Positions 46,762 through 57,826 of a stretch of 64,000 nt of DNA are shown piece by piece; positions within the stretch are counted from its first letter, which is position 1; every line of letters starts with the position of its first letter. Location: positions 134,714,015-134,778,014 of the forward strand of contig OW386289.2 of assembly GCA_936432065.2 (NCBI GenBank), written 5' to 3'. The translations under genes and the position numbers were made by a program. This DNA is from Rutpela maculata. Taxonomy: Eukaryota; Arthropoda; Insecta; Coleoptera; Cerambycidae. The notes under the pieces were generated by a model, which worked only from the letters and a program-made list of their open reading frames with translations, was not told the origin of the DNA and made no database searches.

Positions 46762-47493
46762 CAGGGTGCGCCACTTAAAACTCCCCAGGCTTGAAACTTT
46801 CTTATTTTTTAAGCGACGACCATGTTGGGCACATCAAATTGTAGATATTTTAAAGGCATTAAACATATGTATAGAGTGATTTTAAAAAATTTTTTTGAAA
46901 AAATTGTTAAGAAATGAAACTTAATTTCTTTGAATATTTTTTTACCTCACCCTGTACATGAACTGCGTTAATGTTTTCTTATAAACGTTTTAATTAGCTT
47001 CAATTTATCTTATTGCCTCATATTGAAAATTCTTTTTTAAAATAACTTTGAAAAGAGTCTAAATAATAATTTTGTGCTTTATTTGTAAAAGACACAAACA
47101 ATATTCAATGTAAAAAAACAGCAACAAAAAACAAAGGAAATATATATTTTTAAAAACAAACGTATATTAAAATGTACTAAATAGGACATTGCAAAATTTT
47201 TATTAAAAAATATATATATATATATATATATATTTTTTAACAACATAAATTGAAGCTAATCAAAAACTTTATAAGAAATCATTGACACAGTTCATGTACA
47301 AGGTGAGGTAAAAAAATATTCAAAGAAACTAAGTTTCATTTCTTAACAATTTTTTCAAAAACATAATTTTTAAATCACTCTGTATGCATGTTTAAAGGCT
47401 TTAAACATGTCTACAATTTGATGTGCCAAACATGGTCATCGCTTCAAAAATAAAAAAGTTACAAGTCTGGGGAGTTTTAAGTGGCGCACCCTG
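46762..47493. mobile_element. TA-flanked MITE, 732 bp, nested
   Basis: Ends are CAGGGTGCGCCACTTAAAAC and GTTTTAAGTGGCGCACCCTG, with TA on both sides. Inverted repeats are about 230 bp each, plus an inner pair around CACCCTGTACATGAAC. It interrupts the right arm of the 44.1-47.8 kb element. The uninterrupted left arm (44430-44450) shows the empty site TATATATATTGTTAA. Confidence 0.92.
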
Positions 47494-47761
47494 TATATAA
47501 ATTTCAACTTTGTTAAAATAACGTAAATTTTTTATTTTTTTTGGAACATGAAAAATGTCTGCCATGACCTCGGAACCGTCGGAACCGTCATAGCTGTCTG
47601 TCAAATTTTTACACCTTTACTAACTGAGTGATTCTATGTGCACCGCCGGTCAGACTTAAGAGTCACCATTTCATTTATGGTGGGTATAGGAGAGTAAATG
47701 AAGAAAATATTGAGTTTGTTAAAATACCGTAAGTCTGCCGGCAACTGGCTCTTAGGCTATT

Positions 47762-47917
47762 AAAGGGTCTACACACGATCCAGCGGCAGAGACCCGACAT
47801 TGTCGGTACGCTTTGAAGATAATTGGAATTCCAGCGGACCAGTTCACTTTTACGAATGAGTTCAAAGTATGCCGACATGGCTGGGTCCCTGCCGCTGGAT
47901 CGTGTGTAGATCCCTTT
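47762..47917. mobile_element. Hairpin MITE, 156 bp
   Basis: AAAGGGTCTACACACGATCC and AGCGGCAG at one end pair with CTGCCGCTGGATCGTGTGTA and GATCCCTTT at the other, a nearly perfect 30-bp terminal repeat. It lies immediately beside the long-TIR element. Confidence 0.8.
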
Positions 47918-48924
47918 AGAGTTTATATTTTCATTCATCTTTAAAAGTTAATGCTAATAAAGGCAATGTTTTTTTTCGGATCTTAGTAAGCTGTTACTTT
48001 ATTTGCGTTAAGAGATAATCATCGTAATTGGGTTTTTAGTTTTTAAGATGTGAACTGAATTGACTTTGTAAAATATTCGTTGCATTGCATTTACAAATAT
48101 CACATTTTTATTTCGTTCGCTTAGTATAAAAAACTAAATATCAAAAATACGATTTCAACGGTTTTTTTAGGGGGGGGGGGGTATTTTTGTGTAAATGCAA
48201 TCTATATGTTATCGGAAAGTTACAGTGAAGTTTTGTCCAATCTGGAAGTTAAGTTTCTTGGAAATTAAGTTTTAATTTTGAAAAACGTGTTTTTGTCTCA
48301 TCTTTCTTTAATATCTCGGGTTCTGTTCACCGGATCAGACCAAACAAAAGTTAAAATGTTTGTAAATAAATTATCAATAAAACACGGGTCCAAATGTGAT
48401 TTACCATTTCGTTTTTTTTTTTGCAAAAACATAAAAACCACGTAAACTTCTAATTTTACATAATCCGAAATAACTAAAAAAAATGCATATTTTTTAATGA
48501 AATTACAGATCTTGTAGGTGTAATCTGTTATAGAAAAGTACAGATAAAAAAATTTATAATTTTCCCTAAAAACGAGATTTTTAAAAAAATTTTGAAGCTT
48601 CATAAGAAACCGCCATATGGTCACTCCAAGATTTTTTTTAATGGCTTTACAATGGCTATAAAAATATTTTTTTTATATATTATTCCAAAGTTACACTTCG
48701 TGCTTTTTTGTAAAATTAATATTTATGTAACAAAACACGAAATTTTTAAACGATCAGATCATCGTTAATACATAAGTAGGAAGGTCGTACGATATCGATA
48801 TCGAAAGAGCAAGAATGGCATTTTAACCACATCGTAAACTGCAAACACCAAATCGTTGATTCGATCCAGCAGGAATGTACGAAAATTATATTTTCTGATG
48901 TCTCGCGAAACGTATATGATTGAA
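47918..48924. other. Unassigned intron
   Basis: Contains a run of G at 48171-48181. AT-rich otherwise; ORFs without recognisable domains. Confidence 0.35.
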
Positions 48925-49410
48925 TGAAGTAAAAAATGTTGAGGCCTTTGGTTCTTTTATTCTACACATTAAATCACAATTTTATTTTTTTCGCCCCTTT
49001 TAATAATGGTAATGGGGGGGGGGGGGGGTGGATAATGCCAACAATTTTTTTGAGATCTTATCTTTTCTTGTATGTACTAAATACCAATTGTATGTACTCT
49101 TACTTGCTTGATTTGCCTATTTACCCCCATTTACCTCAATCTACCTCCCAACTCTTCAACAAAATAAGATCAAAATATAATCTATTTCTAGATCTCCTTA
49201 AAATACATACGTGTACCAAATTTTAAGTCAATATCTTAAACGGTTCCAGAGTAATCGTGCGCAAAAAAAAATACAGACAGATCGACCGACAGACAGAATT
49301 TTTCTGCTCAAATTTAAAATCTCGACGTTCCATTACATTCTAAGCCTATTTGAACAATACAAATTTTCATTTTTTTTTGCGTTACTATACTTCCACTGAA
49401 TGTGGATATA
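48925..49410. repeat. R3 element fragment, copy 2
   Basis: Matches 31230-31682 in the same orientation: AAGTAAAAAAT, TAAATCACAATTTT, CCCTTTTAATAATGG, TCAATATCTTAAACGGTTCC, TTACTATACTTCCACTG. Includes a poly-G tract (49014-49028) and a GACA/GACC run (49271-49294). Confidence 0.8.
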
Positions 49411-50560
49411 GGCAGAAAGACGTAAAGTAATCTATTTCATTATGAAACGGTTCCAATGATAAGAGTTAAAGTTCAACCCTTAGGAGTGCCATTTAAGGGT
49501 CTATATCTTTTTGGTTATTTTTTGGCTATATATATTTCAGCAACCCCATCCCCATCCCAAAAATCAACCCCAAGTAGGGTTGATTTTTAGAAAAGTAGTT
49601 ATCTGCGGACTGCCATAGTGGTGGTATAATATTTTATTCGTAAATGAATCATTATTATATATTTTTGTAATGTGTCGAGGCTTTTCATTGAAAGCCATCT
49701 GTGCTAGTATGCTGAAGGAAATAAAACAGTTGATTACAGGTGATTAAAAATTATACATGTTAAAAATTGTTTTCGGTCATATTTGTATTAAGCACTGTAA
49801 AAAAATTTATAGCCACAAGTTTAAACCATAGTAATAAAAAAATGTTTTTGTGCATCTGTCTAATTTAGAATCGAAATAAACGTGGAAGTAAATACGAAAA
49901 ATTTTTCATTATTAGCAACGACAACATAAATGGCTTTCACAGTATAATTTATTTAACTTAACTCAATTAATAATCATTTTTCAGAAGCTATAAAATTATA
50001 CATTCTTCGTTTAATGACAGTTTGTATTTCATTGATCAATAATATGATTTATACTTAATAATTCCCTAGTATTATTATAAAGGACCGCAGACATGACCCG
50101 TCTACAGCTTGAATTACCGATCATAAAATATTACTGGTAGTCGTTATGATGTAATAGTATAATTATTGTTTGCTTTTCGTGGTGATTTCCTTAATAAATC
50201 ATATTTTGTTTCATGTTAGTTGTCACATCGATTTAACATTAAGCATTCATTACTTTTTGAAAGACCATAAATTATTATTTTGCGAAAGTAAAAAAGGAGA
50301 ATGTATACCCATTTATTAAACTGAATTTTGAATTAATTTACAGATTTCAAAATTATTTAACAGAAAGGTAATTTGATCTTCGGAAAATGATCTTTGGTAA
50401 GTCGACCTTGCGTAGCCCAAAACACTTTTTATTTTTTTGTTGTGCTCGATTAACGGAATCTCGAAGAAGGCATCTAAATAGTCATTCATTTCTCATAGTA
50501 GTACAGGAAACGATTTAAAAAATGACCGTAACTCGAAAAAAATTTGTGGAGGCTTTAAAT
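49411..50560. other. Unassigned AT-rich intron
   Basis: Small inverted pair around CAACCCCAAGTAGGGTTG (49565-49582). Nothing else supported. Confidence 0.4.
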
Positions 50561-50756
50561 TTGGTTTAAAATAGGCCAAAGTTCACAAAACAAAAAAGTT
50601 TAGGAGTTTTACGGATCCGCGGGAAGCTATAGGGGGTATTTTTAATAAAAAAAATGATTTTCTCTATTTTCTCGGGAAATACGGCATTTACAAAAAAGTT
50701 CAAATAAAAGTTGTTTCTGGCAAAATTACACAGGTTTACAAAGAAAAAAAGTTTTG

Positions 50757-51115
50757 ATCTGGGAATGGGACCTATCATGCCTTAAGTATTTTTGTGTGCT
50801 GAATCCGAATTTTCAATTAAAAACATTTTCTACCGCGTAGATTTCGAGTAAACGTCCAAAATTGTCAAAAAAAAACGCATTTTGACGATAAAAACCGGAA
50901 TTTACTCTACGCGGTAAAAATTTTTTTAAATTGAAAATTCGGATTCAGCACACAAAAATACATAAGGAATGATAGATTTAGTCCTTGGAACAGAATTTTT
51001 TTTGTAGATCTCTGCACAGGTGCACTTTGTGCACAGGTCTACAAAAAAAAATCTGTTCCAAGGATCATTCCCTATGTATTTTTGTGTGCTGAATCCGAAT
51101 TTTCAATTTAAAAAT
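50757..51115. repeat. Three-copy alternating inverted repeat
   Basis: TTTTTGTGTGCTGAATCCGA with its flank occurs at 50791 (+), about 50936-50958 (reverse) and 51078 (+). Between copies 1 and 2, a CTACCGCGTAGA/TCTACGCGGTA pair forms an inner hairpin. Between 2 and 3, GTAGA..CTGTGCACAAAGTGCAC forms the centre. Confidence 0.85.
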
Positions 51116-51530
51116 TTTTTTATACCGTAATATATTACCAGCGAACATTACAGTATCTGATACTGTAATGTGTTACCTAGCAACGCTATTATATTATTTG
51201 TTTCCATTGACAAAACAATCCATATTATATTTGATATCTGTCTGATGATTTTCTCGGGATTACTTTCCCCGTTGCTTCCACAGATTTATTTAAAGTCTCC
51301 TCCGATATCTCCATAATACCAAACAATCCAAAAGTTATGGTTTTATTTATTTGATAGTGACAAGCTAAAGGCAATCATAACTAGCTAGGGAAAACAATGG
51401 CTATAACATCGTTCAGGTAATGCGATTGTTAGATACGAACTAATATTTTTTAAATTTCAATAATTATAACTTTTTATTCATTTTAAAAAGGATTTACCGG
51501 AGAGTATGAAATAAAATATTATACGATACA

Positions 51531-51637
51531 CGTCCGGTAGGTGTCATTACAGTACTTGTTTATATTCCGGACTCGGCTCCTGCGTCGCCTCGTCCGTAAA
51601 ACAACTCGTACTGTAATAAGTCACCTACCGGACTTAT
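51531..51637. repeat. Hairpin around GTCCGGTAGGTG
   Basis: GTCCGGTAGGTGTCATTACA and GTAC pair with GTACTGTAATAAGTCACCTA and CCGGAC. The GC-rich loop region is GGACTCGGCTCCTGCGTCGC. MITE-like; ends undefined. Confidence 0.7.
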
Positions 51638-51649
51638 AACGTAAATTAC

Positions 51650-51940
51650 TATAACGATATCTGGAACTAGATTATATTTTGATCTTATTCCGTTGAAGAG
51701 TTTGGCGGTAAAGTGGGGTAAATGGTGGTAAATAGGTAAATCAAGCAAGTAGAAGTCCATAAAATTGATATTTAGTATATATAAGAGTGGCATATAGTTT
51801 TATGGGTTTTTGAGGTCGACAGTTTCAGTTTTATATTATTAAAGTTGCATAAACAAATATTTCCACATAGTGAAGTGCAAGTAGAGTATCAAATTTTGTT
51901 TCGTTGTGGGAGACTTGGATAGAAAATCAGGATGTGGAAG
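51650..51940. repeat. R3 element fragment, inverted copy
   Basis: Reverse-complement match to 31380-31480 and the R3 terminus: GAACTAGATTATATTTTGAT, AAATCAAGCAAGTA, GGATGTGGAAGT at 51934. Confidence 0.7.
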
Positions 51941-51950
51941 TATGCATTTT

Positions 51951-52687
51951 TTCTCTCGTTGTAATAGTGAACTAAGAGAAATAATTTTCGACTGATAATT
52001 ATTAGCTTAATCAGTCCTTTTTGCGAGATTTGAAAACACTAGACTAAATATGTTATTCAGGAATCATTTTTCACACTCGTTTTAAGTACTAATATTTAAT
52101 TACAATGTCAGAATTATATTTTTGTTTATACTCATTTAATTCATTTTACATGACCAAAGAAAGAATTCTAGTGGATATCGTATCGCAGAATTTAATTTAA
52201 ATGAGTCAAAGCTTCTCTTCATGCTGTTTCTTTTACTCTTCGACAAAGAGATCTACATAAAAACCCAATTCAAGGAAAAATACAGGTTAATTTAATTTTT
52301 ACATTTCTGGAAGATTCCTGCCTGCGAGTGATTGAATTTAAAACTACATTTGTCTGAATATTCCATATTCTGAATATGATTTCAATTTTTATTTTATCTG
52401 AAGTTTTATTTTTATTGATGCTGACGCGTAAAAACAATAATACCGATTCTACTTTACCTGTACCTATAAAATTGAAATATTCTTTTATCACAACCATGCC
52501 TAAATTAAAGGATTTGTTAAACTTATATATTTAAATTGAATATACATGTACAATAATATACATGTAAAATAGCTTGTTCATTTTGAAATTTAAAAGATAA
52601 CCAGATTATTTACGATAAAAATATGAATTAATATGATGCTACATGGTATATCAGTAAAAAAAATTTGAAGAATTTCGTATCCATGTA
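51951..52687. other. Unassigned AT-rich intron
   Basis: Nothing recognised. Confidence 0.4.
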
Positions 52688-52689
52688 TA

Positions 52690-53087
52690 CAGGGTGTTTC
52701 ATCTAAAAGTCCCCGGGTCATTATCTCGTAAAATAATAAAGATATTTAAAATTTGTAAATCGGGGATAATTAACATCAAAAAAATTCTTAAATAACTGCA
52801 GTTAGGATTGTTCCTTCGCAGTGCACAGAGATGGCGCTGCGGTGAGAAATTATTTTTCGATGGCTGGAACCTTGAAACATGATTCATACGATTAATCAAT
52901 AAATTGTGAATAATTTTGTTATGTAGAAAATTTTGGAAAAACCGGCCGCTTTGAAGCTATATGATTTTTCTTCTTCATTTTTTTGTTTATGTAAATTTTC
53001 AAAACTCCTGTAACTTTTTGTTTATCATTTCAGAACACCAATTATTTAGAACTTTTATCTTATTAAATTTTAAATAAAACATCCTGT
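52690..53087. mobile_element. TA-flanked MITE, 398 bp
   Basis: Starts CAGGGTGTTTCATCTAAAAG and ends ATAAAACATCCTG, with TA on both sides. Terminal repeats are short (about 10 bp, one mismatch). No coding. Confidence 0.65.
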
Positions 53088-53093
53088 ATATAC

Positions 53094-55398
53094 AGTGTGT
53101 TCCACTTTTCATGGAGCCACTCTCATATCTCGCTCATCTGATATCCGATTATTTTGAAATTTTGGTGGTGAATATATGCCTATAAAGTGAGTTTTTACAC
53201 GTAACCACATTTGATTTTAGTCAGAGACGTCCGACTCTAGTATGGACAAAGTGGGTCGATTTTCAAAAAAAGTATTAGCGATTCTTTTAGAATAAAGTTA
53301 GTAATATATTCTTAATCAGCAACTTTAGAAACCTCTTTGTGCAAAATTACATCGTAGTGGGTTCAAAGGTGTTTGAGGCTGTCAGAAATACAATTTTTTC
53401 AACTAAAAATAATTTTTATCTGTGAAACGGATTCTCAAATCAAAAAAATGTATTCGTAATTTTTTCTTCAGAATAATGTATTGTACTAATTTGGACTAAT
53501 TTTGCAACAAAATAATTGTTTATTTAATAAGGCAAAATTTCTAACAAATAATTTTCACTAAGAACCTACGTAAGTAAGTCTTGAAAACAGGAGTTATTGC
53601 CGTTGGACTATTTTCTTAGGGGCATCTAAGAACCAGAAAATATACAAGTTTAGAAGAACGTGTAAGAAATACTTAGGCTAATGTTAACACAAATACATGA
53701 AGAGGAGTGTGTAGTTCAATATTAATCAGTTATATTAGTCCAGTCAAATAGGTCGACAAATCAAAATTTTGAGGTAAATACCTGAATATAAATTACTTTG
53801 AAGTATTTGAACACGATTAACTAAAGAAATATTTTTTTCAACCCGAGAAGGGGTGAAAAATATAAAGTGTTTTTTCAAAATTACTCAAAATATGTAAAAT
53901 CTAGTAAAAAAATTTCCAAATAAAAATTGTGAAGCATGAAATTTTACGTAAAATGGTCTCTTGACTTTTTTGGTATTATTAAAATTAACAGAGTTACGAT
54001 GGTTAGAAGTTAAGGGATGATATGTACAACTTTAAAAAATCATAGCGTGCTGAAAAGTTAATGAATTTAATTTTTTTTTATTCACTCAGAAAAATATAAA
54101 CTTTCGTTTCAGAGAAATGGAATTTTTTTTAATTGGTAATTAGAAAGTTACAAAAATTTTAATTTTTTTATTTTCAATTAAAACCACTCTAAACGGTGAA
54201 ACGATTTTTTTTTATACCATTTTGTTCATCATTTAATATATTGCTTTTGAATTTTTTTTTTACCCATCATTTATAATTTTCTTAGCGGGAAGTTAACAAT
54301 TTATTATAACCTTTGCTTGCGGATATTTGTTTCTTCGTAAATTTTATCAGGATTTAAAAAATCATATAAGTAAATTTTTTTGTAAAAAAAAAATTTTAGG
54401 TCAAAATCTAGACCATGGACTTGAAAATAAAAATCTAAAGCCGCATTGAATTCTTCAGTCAATTCCAGTTAATTACTCTTACAATTCTAACTTATGGATT
54501 TAATTTTATGTTGCATTGAGATATAGATGTGGCGCATATGCGTCTTGTAGGCAACGTAGTAGCTACGAAACAATTTTATCTTTGTCGTACGCATTCTTTA
54601 TTTCTTTTCAGTTATCGTGACGTCACAAGAACAGTGTCGTAGGTTTGGAAAAAATTTAAACAGGTAAATAAATTCATACCTGCCTAAAAATGATCGGTAA
54701 AAAAAATTTCAAAAGCAAATGTTCAATATATTAAATGATGAACAGAATGGTATAAAAAAAAAAACGATTCACAGTTCAAAGTTGTTTTAATTGAAAATAA
54801 AAAAATTAAAATTGCTATTTTTATTTGAAACTTTCTTTACTAGCTTTTACACATTTAGAGCAATTTTGAAAAAATACTTTATTATATTTTTTTTCACCCC
54901 TTCTCGGGGGTTAAGAAAAACATTTCTTTCATTAATCGTGTTCAAATACTTCAAAGTAACTTATATCAAAAATTCAAGTATTTACCTCAAAATTTTGATT
55001 TGTCGACCTATTTGATTGGACTAATATCAAAAGTTTCTCTGTAAATGAGGACGGCATATATTGAACAATTCATTCAAGTTTTCTTTAACTACAATTTTTT
55101 AATTTTATGTTGAAGCTAATAAAATGGGATATTTTAAAACAAACTAAAAAAACAAATGACGATAGAGATTTTCTGATCAATGAGAGTATCCTAAAAAAGT
55201 GTCCTAATAATGTGCTACTAAACATGGGACGTTTTTTTAAATGCACCTTTTTAAAGTTTTTTGAAAATATTTCTAAAACGGTCAAATTTAAAAAGGCCAA
55301 CAGAACGGTCGTAGAATTCTTAAAAATATTCCCATTTAACAGTTTCTCTATCTCTTATAATAACCGAGATAGCAACGCACCCAATTTGGGACGCAGTG
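53094..55398. mobile_element. Possible TA-flanked element hosting a nested foldback
   Basis: Left end CAGTGTGTTCCAC and right end GGGACGCAGTG are weakly complementary and both flanked by TA. If real, removing the nested element at 53738-55021 leaves about 1 kb. The terminal match is imperfect, so this is tentative. Confidence 0.35.
53738..55021. mobile_element. Foldback element, 1.28 kb
   Basis: Begins GTCCAGTCAAATAGGTCGAC and ends GTCGACCTATTTGATTGGAC, with TA on both sides. Long inverted repeats continue inward (TTTGAAGTATTTGAACACGA; AACCCGAGAAGGGGTGAAAA), with an inner pair around TTGTTCATCATTTAATATAT. The terminus resembles that of the 24.39 kb foldback (GTCCACTCAAATTAGG). Confidence 0.85.
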
Positions 55399-55399
55399 T

Positions 55400-56975
55400 A
55401 TGTTAATTTCAGGTCAGATTTACCTTCATTTAACTTCTTAGAGTAAAAAGCTACTTAAAGAGTAGTTCTTTTACATTAAAAAATTGATTCAGGAAATAAA
55501 AAACTGCATCCCACATCAAAAGGCGGTTAACGATATTTTAGTAAAATAATTTGCTGTAAGTAAATATATTTCACTATTAATCTTTATACTTTCTCAACTC
55601 TAATTGTGCCAATAAACAAATTACAATACAAAAATTATACGTGAAATATATAATCGAAAGATTAGAAATCTCTTAATTTATAATTTTCCTTTAAGAGGAT
55701 GTATAAAGCCACGCAATCTGATTCTTGTGTAAAATATTTTATTTTCAGCTCTGTAAAACTTTTTTCAGCTTCTCTTCCCCTGCTTAATATTCATAGGTTC
55801 AGATAGCGAACGGCATGGCATTTATGAATGAGGTACGTATTTTTTAGGCGCTAAACATGTCTAAAAAATCATCCTGAAAACTCATCCTGGGTTAAAAATG
55901 ATTTAAAAAAATGTAAAGAAATTTTACATTTGAGGCAGATGTAACGGGGTGGTTGTGTTTTAAATTTAGATGATGAATCACATCAAATCTGGGTTCTACT
56001 TATGATTTTTGTAGAATAACAGAGGCACAGGATGCGATCTTTAAAAAATGTGAAACTTTCTGCGAAATTAATGTTTGTCACACAAACTGAGTTATTTTAT
56101 ACATTATTTAAGGGGTTGTAATCATCTTTGTTTATAAAATAACATGCAGGTTCAAAATGTACTCAAAAAACTATTCTTTCATTAAAATTTGATCATAGTT
56201 CATCTAAATAATAAATTTGTCTTATCTTAACATTGAATTTCATCTTGCCTTGACAGAGTTTTTCCAGTAGATGACTCATAAATCGTATTGAAGATTCTAA
56301 TACCGAGTTTTAGTAAAAGGTGTCTTAGGGGGAATACACTTTTTAAAGGGTCGTAAAATCGCGTGTGTAATATTTAAAATTTTATTGCATGATGAAACAT
56401 ATGCGGATTTTATTTTTCCTTAATTAGGTCGTCCAGATGTCTTTCATTTCGTTCCGTTACGTTGAGGGCACCCTTCCAAACTACATTACTCTGGTACTTA
56501 TCTACAGGAATGTTGCTGACAAACAGAATTGTCGATATTGGATCCTATATAATCCTAAAAGCAAGCGCCACAGACAATGACAATGCCACGTAATTTGACT
56601 TTTTCGATTATATGACAGAATTAAAAGAAATATTAGAGTCCTATTTCAGGATATTGCTAGAAAAGCTTTATTTAAGTAGGAATCAAGTTTTTAAAATATA
56701 ATGCAATACAATATTATACATTAATAACCACTCATTGATAATTAATTAAATAACTTTTTATTAATCAAATATAAAAATTTGAAGACTCTGATACAAAGAA
56801 AATTAACAGCTGACACTTTTTTACGCGCACACAAACAAAAACACGCATGTAAAATACTCGTAACGCCGCAAATAGCAAGATTGGAGCAGGTAAACAAAGG
56901 GCGCTCGCCTCGACACTTTTGCTCCAAGTCAAAACTAGTTTCCTTTTTGCTGAAATAATTAGGTAGAAAGCGCTT
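55400..56975. other. Unassigned intron
   Basis: AT-rich; ORFs at 56742-56927 and elsewhere show no domain. Confidence 0.35.
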
Positions 56976-56980
56976 ATATA

Positions 56981-57598
56981 TTCAATTCAATTCAATTCAA
57001 ACAGATTTTATTCAACATTTTGACACAGGAAATGTGCCTAGCCGGAACCCGGGGCCAGCCAGACAGCCAAGACGTGTAGCGTCGTGGTGAGCGTGTGGCT
57101 GGGCGGGGTGGGTCCGGTTTGGCTTGGCGGCAATGGCTTGTTAACCAAGGCTCCTATCCACCGTAGTTGGATTTAAAAACTGGGTTAAGATTAAAAATTT
57201 GCTCACATGAGCCTAAAACTAATTAATAAGGTAACACACTAAAACTACACTCGTTGGCAAACGCACTATGAAAAATTTTGGTTGCTGATACGGGAAAACA
57301 GAACTGAACGAAAAAACCCGTTCGAGCAAATAACGACCTCGTGATCTGACCGCCGTCGAGGAAGATAGGGTTTTTAAAACGATGTGGTTTAACAAGGTTT
57401 GGATATACGAGATGCTATTGGTCTAGAGGAAATTTGAAGAGACAAAAAGGGACAAAAAGAACAAAAAGGATTAAAAAAAACAAAAATGCGTAAAAATAGA
57501 AAGAGGGAGGGGAGAGAGGTTGAAAGATGTTAGTTGACGAAAGATAAAGAGTGGGGGGTAGGGATAGGTTATCGCAGAGGGAAGTGTGGCTAGGGAAG
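56981..57598 (-). repeat. Retroposon 3' end with (TTGAA)n tail
   Basis: Read on the minus strand the segment ends AATAAAATCTGTT, then (TTGAA)n at 57000-56981. This is a poly(A)-signal plus microsatellite tail typical of non-LTR retroposons. The stretch 57030-57140 is unusually GC-rich for the window. Confidence 0.65.
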
Positions 57599-57826
57599 TT
57601 ACCGGAAAATAGGCAACGCCTGATATGGTAAGGGATGTTTCAAACCGAAAAGTATGGCATTATGCTGTCTGATTCGGGTAATGTTGCGGGTTAGTGGACT
57701 ACCGTCCAGTTTGAACTGATAGAATCTTTGTGAGATTTCTTGGACGTAGTCTGCTAGTGGAGTTATGTCGTGACAACGTGCATAAGGTTTTAAATTATTT
57801 ACACGAGCCACATGAACTAAATGAAA
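57599..57826 (-). pseudogene. Retroelement polyprotein C-terminal fragment
   Basis: Minus-strand frame reads HLVHVARVNNLKPYARCHDI, then SQRFYQFKLDGSPLTRN, ITRIRQHNAILFGLKHP and a stop at 57599. VHVARxNxLKPY is reminiscent of the end of gypsy-type integrases, whereas the downstream tail looks non-LTR. So either class, or a nested junction, is possible. Upstream of 57826 no related frame was found. Confidence 0.4.

Larger units (their letters stand above)
44097..47761. mobile_element. Long-TIR element with nested insertions (3.7 kb)
   Basis: The left arm (44097 to about 44575) is an inverted match of the right arm (about 46625-46761 plus 47494-47761). Ends are TAGTCTAAGAGCCAGTGGCC and GGCAACTGGCTCTTAGGCTA. 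Landmarks are CTTACGGTATTTTAACAAAC, CATAAATGAAATGG, GTCTGACCGGCGGT, and GATACCAATACATATGCGTA at the inner edge. The arms carry GGCAGAC repeatedly (44119, 44337, 44367, 44471, 44501 and mirror positions). Two younger elements sit inside, at 44752-45560 and 46762-47493. The core retains a short protein fragment at 45721. The superfamily is not identified. Confidence 0.8.
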
